From: Streptomyces echinoruber
GTDB taxonomy: Bacteria; Actinomycetota; Actinomycetes; Streptomycetales; Streptomycetaceae
Assembly: GCF_014651135.1 (NCBI RefSeq)
Contig: NZ_BMWH01000004.1
Location: 1-64,000 of the forward strand
DNA: 64,000 nt
Direction: 5' to 3'
The notes below the pieces were generated by a model that did no database searches, had not been told where the DNA came from, and worked only from the letters and a program-made list of their open reading frames with translations. Shown here in pieces: positions 25,137-34,335 of this stretch (the stretch's first letter is position 1; every line of letters starts with the position of its first letter). The position numbers were made by a program, and so were the translations under genes.

Positions 25137-25739
25137 TCACACCACCTCGTCCTCGTGCAGCCGGTCGCGCAGCGCGCGGACCGCCGTGTGCAGCCTGCTC
25201 TTGACGGTGCCCTCCGGGACGCCGAGCTGCTCGGCGATGGCGCGCACCGGCAGGTCGGCGTAGAAGCGCAGCACGATCACCTGCCGCTGCGCGTCGGGCA
25301 GGGCGTCCAGGCCGCGGGCGACGGCCAGGGAGAGCAGCCGGCCGTCCTCGCCGGAGGGCTGGTGGTCCACCGGGCCCAGCGCGGACAGGCGCTCCCCGAG
25401 CCGTTCCTGGCGGCGGCGGGCCCGGTGCCAGTCCATGGCGAGGTTCGACGCCACGACCGCCGCCCACGCCGCGACGTCGCGCGGCGCCTCCCGCCCGCTC
25501 GCGGCCCGCTCCAGCAGCCGTAGGCGGACCTGCTGCACCCCGTCCAGCAGGTCCGCCTGCGGCACCCCGCCCAGGGCGAGCACCGCCCGCACCCGGCGTT
25601 CCAGGGCCGTGTCCAGCGGATCGCCCTGGTGCTCCCCGGCTGCATCGCCCCGCCGCTCCCCGGCCGCCCCGGGCGCATCGTCCCGGTGCTCCCGGCGGCG
25701 GTCCGCCCGCCGGCCGGGGCGCGCTCCTCCGCGCAGCAC
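25137..25739 (-). CDS. ECF-family RNA polymerase sigma factor
   Basis: 200 residues from GTG 25739, chosen because GAGGGGG lies six bases upstream and 23 bases separate it from the predicted transcription start. Region 2 is DLLDGVQQVRLRLLERAA through VVASNLAMDWHRARRR (core and -10 recognition); region 4 is LDALPDAQRQVIVLRFYADL and VPEGTVKSRLHTAVRALRD (helix-turn-helix for the -35). Region 3 is short as in all ECF factors. The N-terminal 50 residues are arginine- and glycine-rich and unusual, probably disordered. It overlaps no gene but is followed one base later by the candidate anti-sigma membrane protein. Confidence 0.9.
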   Translation of the reverse strand: MLRGGARPGRRADRRREHRDDAPGAAGERRGDAAGEHQGDPLDTALERRVRAVLALGGVPQADLLDGVQQVRLRLLERAASGREAPRDVAAWAAVVASNLAMDWHRARRRQERLGERLSALGPVDHQPSGEDGRLLSLAVARGLDALPDAQRQVIVLRFYADLPVRAIAEQLGVPEGTVKSRLHTAVRALRDRLHEDEVV

Positions 25740-25768
25740 ACGCCACCCCCTCACCGCGTTTCCCCTAC

Positions 25769-25794
25769 GACGCCGGGGCGGGCGGAAACGTTCG
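25769..25794 (-). promoter_or_regulatory. Predicted ECF-type autoregulated promoter
   Basis: On the minus strand CGAAC (25794-25790) is followed after 17 bases by CGTC (25772-25769), matching the usual ECF promoter form (GGAAC, N16-17, CGTC). A transcript would start near 25762, about 23 bases before the sigma-factor GTG. This is pattern matching only. Confidence 0.5.
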
Positions 25795-27150
<1,356 letters not shown>

Positions 27151-27166
27151 CCGTCCGGGACGCGGC

Positions 27167-27194
27167 GGGCGGCCACCGGGGCCGGTGACCGCCC
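27167..27194. terminator. Hairpin terminator between asd and the MazEF locus
   Basis: GGGCGGCCACCGG (27167-27179) pairs with CCGGTGACCGCCC (27182-27194) with a single mismatch and two-base loop; the two genes converge here. Confidence 0.75.
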
Positions 27195-27209
27195 ACCGCG
27201 TCCGCGCGT

Positions 27210-27596
27210 TCACAGCGCCAGGTGCCGTCTCAGGGCGGCGTCGATCTCCGTCATCCGCTGCCGGGGCACCCTGCCGACCCGCTGGAGCACACGCTCCGGG
27301 GCGACGGCCCGGACCTGCTCGCACTGCGCCTTGGAGTCCTTGGGAAGACGGCTCTCCTCGGCGCTCAGGAAGACCTGGAACGTGAGAACCCGCGCGGTGT
27401 TCGAGGTCAGTGGCACCACGGTCACGGCACCACGGTCACGACACCCCGGTCACGACACCCCGGCCGTGGTGCTCCGCGGACCTGTTGCGGACCTGTGGGC
27501 ACCGTCGTTGGACACGATCACCGCGGGCCCGGCCTCGTCGGCCTCGCCGCCCCGGGCCGGCTCCAGGTCGATCAGGCAGATGTCACCGCGCCTCAT
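27210..27596 (-). pseudogene. mazF: MazF-type toxin gene interrupted by an in-frame stop within a 14-bp tandem repeat
   Basis: The N-terminal part starts at ATG 27596 (MRRGDICLIDLEPARG, then GPAVIVSND), the signature of MazF/PemK endoribonucleases. The C-terminal part (VTVVPLTSNTARVLTFQVFL, then GLPKDSKAQCEQ-like LPKDSKAQCEQVRAV) lies in the same frame and ends at 27210. Between them a TGA at 27452-27450 falls inside a tandem repeat (27405-27461). Removing three repeat units (42 bp, 14 codons) would leave an uninterrupted MazF of about 114 residues, the usual length. As it stands, translation would end after about 48 residues. The start overlaps the antitoxin gene by 14 bp. Confidence 0.85.
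27405..27461. repeat. Four 14-15 bp tandem repeats inside mazF
   Basis: Read on the minus strand: GGGGTGTCGTGACC twice (27461-27448, 27447-27434), then GTGGTGCCGTGACC (27433-27420) and GTGGTGCCACTGACC (27419-27405). The last is the ancestral coding sequence for VVPLT; the three extra units add exactly 14 codons including TGA. Confidence 0.9.
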
Positions 27597-27813
27597 CGGC
27601 GATCCCGTCACCGGCCGTCCGGTCCCACAGGGCGGCGTCCTCACTCGTGTCCCACTCGGCGAACGCCTCGGTGTACTCCTGCTCCAGCCGGGCGGCCCGC
27701 AGAAGGCCGACGGCGGCGTGTATCACGGCGGACCGGGATGCGGCGCCGGTCCTCATGGCGTACTCGTCCACGAAGGCGACGTCCTCCTGCGGCAGGCTCA
27801 CGCTGATCTTCAC
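27583..27813 (-). CDS. mazE: Ribbon-helix-helix antitoxin (MazE/ParD-like)
   Basis: 76 residues from GTG 27813. KISVSLPQEDVAFVDEYAMR is a ribbon-helix-helix DNA-binding start, and the acidic C-terminal tail (EAFAEWDTSEDAALWDRTA) is the toxin-binding segment typical of antitoxins. It overlaps the mazF start by 14 bp (GATGAGGCGCGGTGA), the usual translational coupling. It would repress its own promoter and neutralise MazF. Since the toxin gene is interrupted, the antitoxin is at present apparently unpaired; its sequence looks intact. Confidence 0.85.
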   Translation of the reverse strand: MKISVSLPQEDVAFVDEYAMRTGAASRSAVIHAAVGLLRAARLEQEYTEAFAEWDTSEDAALWDRTAGDGIADEAR

Positions 27814-27964
27814 ACCTTCGATGCTGCTCGAGTATGACCACGGTTACCACCGGCCGGCCGTGCCACGATGCAGGGGTATCCCCACGGCAGGGCCCTGATC
27901 GTCGTCCGGCGGAGACGTCCCGTGGAAGGATGGCGCGACCGACACATCACGAGGAGATGACCGC

Positions 27965-30565
27965 GTGCCTGGCACAAACCTGACTCGCGAAGAGGCGCAG
28001 CAGCGGGCCAAGCTGCTCACCGTTGACTCGTACGAGATCGAACTCGACCTCTCCGGCGCGCAGGAGGGCGGTACCTACCGGTCCGTGACCACGGTGCGCT
28101 TCGACGTGGCCGAGAAGGGGGCCGAGAGCTTCATCGACCTGGTGGCGCCGACGGTGCACGAGGTGCGGCTCAACGGCGACGAGCTGGATCCGGCCGAGGT
28201 CTTCCGGGACTCCCGGATCGCCCTTCCGGGGCTGCTGGAGGGCCGCAACGTCCTGCGGGTCGTCGCCGACTGCGCGTACACCAACACCGGCGAGGGCCTG
28301 CACCGCTTCGTCGACCCGGTCGACGACCAGGTGTACCTGTACACCCAGTTCGAGGTGCCGGACGCCCGCCGCGTCTTCGCCTCGTTCGAGCAGCCGGACC
28401 TGAAGGCCACCTTCCAGTTCACCGTGAAGGCGCCGCAGGGGTGGACGGTCGTCTCCAACTCCCCCACACCGGAGCCGCAGGACAACGTCTGGGTCTTCGA
28501 GCCCACCCCGCGGATCTCGACGTACGTCACGGCCCTCATCGCCGGCCCGTACCACTCCGTGCACAGCGTGTACGAGAAGGACGGGCAGAGCGTGCCGCTC
28601 GGCATCTACTGCCGCCCCTCGCTCGCCGAGCACCTCGACTCCGACGCGATCTTCGAGGTGACCCGGCAGGGCTTCGACTGGTTCCAGGAGAAGTTCGACT
28701 ACCCGTACCCGTTCAAGAAGTACGACCAGCTGTTCGTGCCGGAGTTCAACGCGGGCGCGATGGAGAACGCGGGCGCGGTCACCATCCGCGACCAGTACGT
28801 CTTCCGGTCCAAGGTGACCGACGCGGCGTACGAGGTGCGCGCGGAGACCATCCTGCACGAGCTGGCCCACATGTGGTTCGGCGACCTGGTCACCATGGAG
28901 TGGTGGAACGACCTGTGGCTGAACGAGTCGTTCGCCACATACACCTCCATCGCCTGCCAGGCCGCCGCGCCCGGCTCGAGGTGGCCGCACTCGTGGACCA
29001 CGTTCGCCAACTCGATGAAGACCTGGGCCTACCGGCAGGACCAGCTGCCCTCCACCCACCCGATCATGGCGGACATCCGCGACCTGGACGACGTGCTCGT
29101 CAACTTCGACGGCATCACCTACGCCAAGGGCGCCAGCGTCCTCAAGCAGCTCGTCTCCTACGTCGGCGAGGACGCGTTCTTCCGCGGCGTGCAGGCGTAC
29201 TTCAAGCGCCACGCCTACGGCAACACCCGCCTGTCCGACCTGCTGACCGCCCTGGAGGAGACCTCCGGCCGCGACCTGCGGACCTGGTCGCGCAAGTGGC
29301 TGGAGACGGCGGGCATCAACGTCCTGCGCCCCGAGATCGAGACCGACCGGGAGGACGGCACGGGCGTCATCACCTCCTTCGCCATCCGCCAGGAGGCCCC
29401 GGCGCTGCCGGCCGGCGCCAAGGGCGAGCCGGTGCTGCGGCCGCACCGCATCGCGATCGGCCTGTACGACCTCGACGACGCCTCCGGCAAGCTGGTGCGC
29501 ACCGACCGGATCGAGCTGGACGTCGACGGCGAACTGACCGCCGTGCCGCAGCTCACCGGCCGTACCCGCCCGGACGTCGTACTGCTCAACGACGACGACC
29601 TGTCGTACGCCAAGGTCCGCCTGGACGAGAAGTCCCTCGCGGTGGTCACCGAGCACCTGGGCGACTTCGAGGAGTCGCTGCCGCGCGCCCTGTGCTGGGC
29701 GTCGGCGTGGGACATGACGCGGGACGCGGAGATGCCGGCCCGCGCCTACCTGTCGCTGGTGCTGTCCGGCATCGGCAAGGAGTCCGACATCGGTGTCGTG
29801 CAGTCGCTGCACCGCCAGGTGAAGCTGGCGATCGACCTGTACGCCGACCCGGCCGCCCGCGAGGCGCTGCTCGCGCGGTGGACGGAGGCCACGCTGGCCC
29901 ACCTGCGGGCCGCCGAGCCGGGCGGCGACCACCAGCTCGCGTGGGCGCGGGCGTTCGCGGCGACGGCCCGCACCCCGGAGCAGCTGGATCTGCTCCAGGG
30001 GCTGCTGGACGGGTCGCAGAGCATCGAGGGCCTGGTGGTGGACACCGAGCTGCGCTGGGCGTTCGTGCAGCGGCTGGCGGCCATGGGCCGGTTCGGCGAG
30101 GCGGAGATCGCCGCCGAGTACGAGCGGGACAAGACCGCCGCCGGTGAGCGGCACGCGGCCACCGCGCGGGCGGCCCGCCCGACGCCCGAGGCCAAGGCGG
30201 AGGCGTGGGCGTCGGTCGTGGAGTCCGACAAGCTGCCCAACGCCGTGCAGGAGGCCGTCATCTCCGGCTTCGTCCAGACCGACCAGCGGGACCTGCTCGC
30301 GCCGTACACCGAGCGGTACTTCGAGGTCGTCAAGGACATCTGGGAGTCCCGCTCGCACGAGATGGCCCAGCAGATCGCCGTCGGCCTGTACCCGGCGATC
30401 CAGGTCGACGAGGACACGCTGCGCCGCACCGACGCCTGGCTGGAGTCCGCCGAGCCCAGCCCGGCCCTGCGCCGCCTGGTCCTGGAGTCCCGCGCGGGCG
30501 TCGAGCGCGCCCTGCGGGCGCAGGCGGCGGACGCGGCGGCGGGCGCGGCCGGGTCCGGGGCGTAG
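27965..30565 (+). CDS. pepN: Aminopeptidase N (M1 family zinc metallopeptidase), copy 2
   Basis: 866 residues from GTG 27965, preceded by GAGGAGATGACC. Motifs: GAMENAGAVTIRD near 263, zinc motif HELAHMWFGD from His298 with the third ligand in WLNESFATYTS, and FDGITYAKGASVLKQLV. The C-terminal helical domain runs to an Ala-rich end. A cytosolic aminopeptidase of broad specificity. This copy shares the M1 core and N-terminus almost word for word with copy 1 (TGEGLHRFVDP, DARRVFA-FEQPDLKA) but differs in the flexible loops, so the two are old paralogues kept within 10 kb. The asparagine before the third zinc ligand (NESF versus KESF) is the canonical form. Confidence 0.95.
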   Translation: MPGTNLTREEAQQRAKLLTVDSYEIELDLSGAQEGGTYRSVTTVRFDVAEKGAESFIDLVAPTVHEVRLNGDELDPAEVFRDSRIALPGLLEGRNVLRVVADCAYTNTGEGLHRFVDPVDDQVYLYTQFEVPDARRVFASFEQPDLKATFQFTVKAPQGWTVVSNSPTPEPQDNVWVFEPTPRISTYVTALIAGPYHSVHSVYEKDGQSVPLGIYCRPSLAEHLDSDAIFEVTRQGFDWFQEKFDYPYPFKKYDQLFVPEFNAGAMENAGAVTIRDQYVFRSKVTDAAYEVRAETILHELAHMWFGDLVTMEWWNDLWLNESFATYTSIACQAAAPGSRWPHSWTTFANSMKTWAYRQDQLPSTHPIMADIRDLDDVLVNFDGITYAKGASVLKQLVSYVGEDAFFRGVQAYFKRHAYGNTRLSDLLTALEETSGRDLRTWSRKWLETAGINVLRPEIETDREDGTGVITSFAIRQEAPALPAGAKGEPVLRPHRIAIGLYDLDDASGKLVRTDRIELDVDGELTAVPQLTGRTRPDVVLLNDDDLSYAKVRLDEKSLAVVTEHLGDFEESLPRALCWASAWDMTRDAEMPARAYLSLVLSGIGKESDIGVVQSLHRQVKLAIDLYADPAAREALLARWTEATLAHLRAAEPGGDHQLAWARAFAATARTPEQLDLLQGLLDGSQSIEGLVVDTELRWAFVQRLAAMGRFGEAEIAAEYERDKTAAGERHAATARAARPTPEAKAEAWASVVESDKLPNAVQEAVISGFVQTDQRDLLAPYTERYFEVVKDIWESRSHEMAQQIAVGLYPAIQVDEDTLRRTDAWLESAEPSPALRRLVLESRAGVERALRAQAADAAAGAAGSGA

Positions 30566-30589
30566 CGGGGGCGGGTCTCGCGGCCTTAC

Positions 30590-30646
30590 GGCTCCCACGA
30601 CTCCTACGGCTCCTACGACTCCCACGGGTCCTACGGGTCCTACGGC
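30590..30646. repeat. 9-bp tandem repeats TCCTACGGC/TCCYACGRS
   Basis: Six consecutive nonamers follow the pepN2 stop, immediately before the terminator hairpin. A partially duplicated hairpin arm (GGAGGGCGCCCGGT) occurs at 30649 and 30672. Confidence 0.8.
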
Positions 30647-30670
30647 GCGGAGGGCGCCCGGTCTACGGCG

Positions 30671-30705
30671 AGGAGGGCGCCCGGTGCGGAACCGGGCGCC
30701 CTCCT
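30671..30705 (+). terminator. Terminator hairpin after pepN2
   Basis: AGGAGGGCGCCCGGT (30671-30685) pairs perfectly with ACCGGGCGCCCTCCT (30691-30705) across a five-base loop, followed by TCCGTCGT. Confidence 0.85.
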
Positions 30706-30854
30706 TCCGTCGTGCGGCTCTGTGCTGTCGTACGGTCCGGTGCCGTCGTGCGGTCCGGTGCCGCCGCGAGGCCGAGTTCTCCGTACGGTTCGGTGCCGGC
30801 GTGCGGCCGGTGTCCGGGCCGCCGGTGGGCGGGCCGCCGACGGACGGGGGCCGC

Positions 30855-30985
30855 GACGGCAGCCGGCCCGCCACCGTCGCGGCGAACGCCAGGGCCATGC
30901 CCGCCAGTTGCAGCGGCGTGAGCGCCTGCCCGAGCGCGGCCCAGCCGACCGCGGCGGCGGTCAGCGGGGAGAGCGGGCCGAGGAG
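30855..30985 (-). pseudogene. C-terminal fragment of an EamA-family (DMT) transporter gene
   Basis: The minus strand reads GPLSPLTAAAVGWAALGQAL followed by TPLQLAGMALAFAATVAGRL, the last two membrane segments of an EamA drug/metabolite transporter. There is no start, no upstream membrane segments and no nearby stop in frame. It abuts a MarR fragment in the opposite orientation; both 5' halves are missing. Confidence 0.7.
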
Positions 30986-31135
30986 GGGCTGCGGCTGGTC
31001 GACGAGGCGGTCGGTGCCGGGCTCGCCGAGCAGACCGCGGTCCTGTCCGTGCTCGACGCCGAACAGGCCGGCCGGCCGGCCGATCTGCTGCGGGAACTGC
31101 TGCTGGCGACGGAGGGCGGCCCGGACGGCGCGTGA
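30980..31135 (+). pseudogene. C-terminal fragment of a MarR-family regulator gene
   Basis: The plus strand reads EEGLRLVDEAVGAGLAEQTA, VLSVLDAEQAGRPADLLREL and LLATEGGPDGA, then TGA at 31133. This is the C-terminal dimerisation helix pair of MarR proteins; the winged helix is absent and the frame upstream belongs to the EamA remnant's complement. Region 30706-30854 and 31136-31224 contain only low-complexity repeats (for example CGGTCCGGTGCCG) and nothing else supportable. Confidence 0.7.
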
Positions 31136-31224
31136 GCGGGGCGCCCGACGGCCCCGGCCCACGTTTGCGCGGCCGTCTCTCCTCAGCGGCCCACGGCGCC
31201 CATGTTCGCGCGACCGGCGTCTCC

Positions 31225-32751
31225 TCAGCGGCCCACGTGCGCGGTCAGCGCCTCCTCGACGGCCCCCGGGGCGGCGTCCTCCGCCGCCCAGGCCACGTAA
31301 CCGTCGGGGCGCACCAGCACGGTCGTACGGCGGTCGCTCGCCCAGTGCCGTACCGCCAGCCGGTCCGCGCGGCCGGCCCCCTCCCCGGGGGCGTCCGGCG
31401 ACCTGGGGGTGACGAGGACGAAACGGCCGCCGCGCAGGGCCTCGTACAGGCGGGTGCCGCCCGCCAGGGCGAGGTCGGGGGCGCGCAGGCCGACCGCGCG
31501 GTGGGCGCCGCGCGGGGCGCGGTAGCGGTAACCGACGCCGGTGATCTGGCCGACGGCCCTGCGCCGGACGGGGGCGACCGTGGTCAGGGCGGTGGCGAGC
31601 GCGGCGCGCAGCGCCAGGGTCCAGGGGCGCTTGGCCATGGACAGGCGGACGATGGCGCCGCTGCTGCGCAGGACCGAGCGGCCGACGGGGTGGCGCTCGG
31701 CCTGGTAGGTGTCCAGGAGCGCCTCGTCCGCGTGGCCCTTGAGCACGGCGGCCAGCTTCCAGCCGAGGTTGGCCGCGTCCTGCAGGCCGGTGTTCATGCC
31801 CTGGCCGCCGGCCGGGCTGTGCACGTGCGCGGCGTCCCCGGCGAGGAAGACCCGGCCGACGCGGTAGGCGGGCGCCTGGCGCTCGTCGCTGTGGAACCGC
31901 GACGTCCAGCGCGCGTCGTGCATGCCGTAGTCGCGGCCGAGCGCCAGCCGGGTGATCTCCTTGACCTCCGCCAGGTCGACGGGGGTGTGGTCGGGAACGT
32001 CGCGACGGCGGTGCCAGCAGATGACGCGGTGGTAGCCGTCGCCGAAGGGGGCGAGGAACGCGAAGGCGTCTCCGGTCGCGTCGACGGTCAGCAGCGTCCC
32101 GGGCGGCTCGGCCAGCCGCACGTCCGCCAGCACCACGGAGCGGATCACCGAGCGGCCGGGGAAGGGCAGGCCGACGGCGTCGCGCACGGTGCTGCGCATG
32201 CCGTCGGCGCCGACGGCGTACGCGGCGCGCAGTGTCTCCGTGGCGCCGCTCGCGGCGCGCACCTCGACGGTCACGCCGTCCGCGTCCTGGGTCAGCCCGG
32301 TGACCTCGCTCTCGTACCGGAACTCCGCGCCGGCCTTCGCCGCCCACCGCCGCAGGACCTTCTCCACCTCGTACTGCGGCAGGACGAGGACGTGACGGAA
32401 GCGGGAGCGGAGGGTGGTCAGGTCGAGGGTGAGGCGCTCGTAGAGGCGGAGCCGGTCGAGGGGGCGGCCGACCGCCTCCAGTTCGTCGGCCAGGCCCCGG
32501 GCGTCGAGCTGTTCGAGGGTGCGGGCGTGCAGGGTGAAGGCGCGGGAGAGGTTGCTGATGTGGTGGGGGCGCTTCTCCAGGACGGTCACGGGGACACCGG
32601 CGGTGGCGAGGTCGCCGGCCAGGAGCAGGCCGGTGGGGCCGGAGCCGACGACGATCACACGGGAGGTGGGGGACGCGGGAGGCGTGAGGGGGGCGGTGCT
32701 GTCGGTGCGGTAGTCGCCTGCGGTGCTGCCGGGGTCAGTGGTGCCGCTCAT
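31225..32751 (-). CDS. FAD-dependent aromatic (PHBH/rifampicin-type) monooxygenase
   Basis: 508 residues from ATG 32751, with AGGAGG seven bases upstream. FAD motifs: VIVVGSGPTGLLLAGDLATAG (about 32-52), the DG-containing YAVGADGMRSTVRDAVGL near 184, and GRVFLAGDAAHVHSPAGGQG near 302. The C-terminal thioredoxin-like domain ends with VRPDGYVAWAAED. This group hydroxylates aromatic or polyketide substrates using NAD(P)H and oxygen and includes antibiotic-inactivating enzymes. It is divergent from a TetR gene over a 348-bp gap filled by a periodic repeat array, so the regulator presumably represses it. The ORF could extend upstream to 32907 but that is repeat-derived. Confidence 0.9.
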   Translation of the reverse strand: MSGTTDPGSTAGDYRTDSTAPLTPPASPTSRVIVVGSGPTGLLLAGDLATAGVPVTVLEKRPHHISNLSRAFTLHARTLEQLDARGLADELEAVGRPLDRLRLYERLTLDLTTLRSRFRHVLVLPQYEVEKVLRRWAAKAGAEFRYESEVTGLTQDADGVTVEVRAASGATETLRAAYAVGADGMRSTVRDAVGLPFPGRSVIRSVVLADVRLAEPPGTLLTVDATGDAFAFLAPFGDGYHRVICWHRRRDVPDHTPVDLAEVKEITRLALGRDYGMHDARWTSRFHSDERQAPAYRVGRVFLAGDAAHVHSPAGGQGMNTGLQDAANLGWKLAAVLKGHADEALLDTYQAERHPVGRSVLRSSGAIVRLSMAKRPWTLALRAALATALTTVAPVRRRAVGQITGVGYRYRAPRGAHRAVGLRAPDLALAGGTRLYEALRGGRFVLVTPRSPDAPGEGAGRADRLAVRHWASDRRTTVLVRPDGYVAWAAEDAAPGAVEEALTAHVGR

Positions 32752-32839
32752 GACGAGCCTCCTGAGTGCCGGGACCGGGGGCCGGGTGCTGAGTGCTGAG
32801 TGCTGAGTGCTGAGTACCGGGTGCCGGGTGCCGGGTGCC

Positions 32840-33098
32840 GCTTGCCAACGTCTGTTCGCCCACACTGGTTTGCCGTCATCCGTTGGACCACGCTCGTTGG
32901 CCAACATTTGTTGACGAACACTTGTTGGCCAACGATTGTTGGCCGACGCTTATTGGCCAACATCCGCTGGGCAACACCCTGCCGGTCAACGCCTGCCGGC
33001 CAACACTCGTTCGCCAACGGCTGTTGACCAACAGATGTCGACAACCGTACGCCCGCGACTCTGGACGAGTCAACGGTTGTTGGCCTACGTTTGTTGGC
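32840..33098. promoter_or_regulatory. Array of about 18 units of 14 bp with palindromic core GTTGGCCAAC between monooxygenase and tetR
   Basis: Units start at 32840, 32854, 32868, 32882, 32896, 32910, 32924, 32938, 32952, 32966 (15 bp), 32981, 32995, 33009 and 33023; after two decayed units the phase continues at 33065 and 33079, and a last half unit GTTGGC abuts the tetR ATG at 33099. The best units read GTTGGCCAACRNTT; their core is a perfect 10-bp palindrome. The array fills the divergent promoter region, so it may be a multiple operator for the TetR protein, or a promoter-embedded minisatellite. No Shine-Dalgarno precedes tetR, suggesting a leaderless message starting at the array edge. 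Confidence 0.85.
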
Positions 33099-33683
33099 AT
33101 GACTGCCGGTACCCACGCCACCAGCGGCCCCGCCCGCCGTTCCGACGCGACGCGCGCCGCGATCCTGCACGCCGCCCGGGAACGCTTCGCCGCCGACGGC
33201 TACGAGCGGGCCACCATCCGGGCCATCGCCCGGGACGCGCGCATCGACCCGTCGATGGTGATGCGGTACTTCGGCTCCAAGGACGGCCTGTTCGCCGCCG
33301 CCGTCTCCTTCGACCTGCGGCTGCCCGACCTGGGCGCGGTGCCGCGCGAGGAGGCCGGCCGTACGCTCGCGGGCCACTTCGTGGACATGTGGGAGGAGAA
33401 CGGGGAGCTCACGGCGATGCTGCGGGTCGGCGCCACCAACCAGGGCGGCGCCGAGCGGATGCAGGAGATCTTCCGGGACCAGTTGCTGCCGGCCGTCCGG
33501 CAGGTCTGCCCCGACCCGGAGCAGGTCCCGGCACGGGCCGCGCTGTGCGCCGCGCAGGTGCTGGGGCTGGCGCTCACCCGTTACGTGCTGCGGTTCCCGC
33601 CCGCGGTGGCGCTCAGCCGGGAGGAGGTGGTGGCCTGGATGGGTCCCACCCTCCAGCGCTACCTCACCGCGCCCAGCCCCTGA
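33099..33683 (+). CDS. TetR-family transcriptional regulator
   Basis: 194 residues from ATG 33099. The open frame extends to 32835 through the repeat array, but conserved TetR sequence begins only after this Met (RRSDATRAAILHAARERFAA, then DGYERATIRAIARDARI). The helix-turn-helix ends DPSMVMRYFGSKDGLF, near residue 68. The C-terminal domain (TetR_C-like, LPAVRQVCPDPEQVPARAAL) would bind a ligand. It is divergent from the FAD monooxygenase and likely controls it and itself through the 14-bp array. No ribosome site precedes the start. A hairpin terminator follows at 33724. Confidence 0.9.
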   Translation: MTAGTHATSGPARRSDATRAAILHAARERFAADGYERATIRAIARDARIDPSMVMRYFGSKDGLFAAAVSFDLRLPDLGAVPREEAGRTLAGHFVDMWEENGELTAMLRVGATNQGGAERMQEIFRDQLLPAVRQVCPDPEQVPARAALCAAQVLGLALTRYVLRFPPAVALSREEVVAWMGPTLQRYLTAPSP

Positions 33684-33723
33684 GCCTCCGGCACGTCATG
33701 CAATGCACGGGCACGGCCTCCGA

Positions 33724-33746
33724 GCCGGGCCCACGGCGGGCCCGGC
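33724..33746 (+). terminator. Hairpin terminator after tetR
   Basis: GCCGGGCCC (33724-33732) and GGGCCCGGC (33738-33746) form a perfect 9-bp stem with a 5-base loop, 40 bases after the tetR stop. Confidence 0.7.
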
Positions 33747-33894
33747 GCGGCAGGGCCGGGAGGCGGGCGTCCGCCGGAGCGGGCCGAGGGCGGGTGGAGA
33801 CGGGGTCCGGTGCAGGCCGGTTCCCCGTGGCCGCCGCCCCGGGCGGATGGGTGTGCGCGGGTGGGTGCGCGGCGACCCGTGGAGCGAAGGCCCC

Positions 33895-34170
33895 TCAGGC
33901 CTTCGCGTCGGCCTTGGTGCTGATGTTGGAGCTGGTGACGTCCTGCTTCTTGTGCGACTTGTCGAGGAGGACGACCAGCCCGGTGATCACGGCGAAGATC
34001 AGCGCCGGGAGAGCGACGTAGAGGCCCAGCGTCTGGATGACGCTCAGGCCCTTGCCGGGGTCGTCGCCGTCGTCGCGGGTGAGCGCGAGCGCGGGGGACG
34101 ACATGAGCAGCATCATCAGCGTCGTACCGGCCGCCAGGGCGCCGGCGCGCAGGGCGTTCTTCTTGTCCAC
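33895..34170 (-). CDS. Small membrane protein, two predicted helices, probably leaderless
   Basis: 91 residues from GTG 34170 (VDKKNALRAGALAAGTTLMM). A signal-like first helix (LAAGTTLMMLLMSSPALAL), a short Asp/Gly loop (TRDDGDDPGKG), a second membrane helix (LGLYVALPALIFAVITGLVV) and a basic-polar tail ending SNISTKADAKA. The start has no ribosome site; instead TACTTT lies six bases before it, as a -10 box would for a transcript beginning at the GTG. Conserved streptomycete hypothetical in my recollection, function unknown. Codon use is normal. Confidence 0.8.
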   Translation of the reverse strand: MDKKNALRAGALAAGTTLMMLLMSSPALALTRDDGDDPGKGLSVIQTLGLYVALPALIFAVITGLVVLLDKSHKKQDVTSSNISTKADAKA

Positions 34171-34335
34171 GGGGCAAAAGTAGCGAACGCCCGAAGCGGA
34201 CACGCGGCCGGGGTGCCGTATCGGCCGCCGCACCTCACACGGCCGGCCCCCTCGGCGCCTGCCCGCGGTCGCGACCGCGGCGCCGCCGTACGCCTTCCGT
34301 CCCGCGGCCCCGCGCCCCCACGGCGCCCCGCATCC

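Noticed and set aside
32835..33098. N-terminal extension of the TetR protein through the 14-bp array
   Set aside because: The frame is open but made only of repeat translation, without conservation or ribosome site; the ATG at 33099 fits the TetR domain start.
31225..33683. Part of an antibiotic biosynthetic cluster (FAD monooxygenase with TetR)
   Set aside because: No polyketide, peptide or terpene synthase nearby; a stand-alone monooxygenase with local regulator is common.
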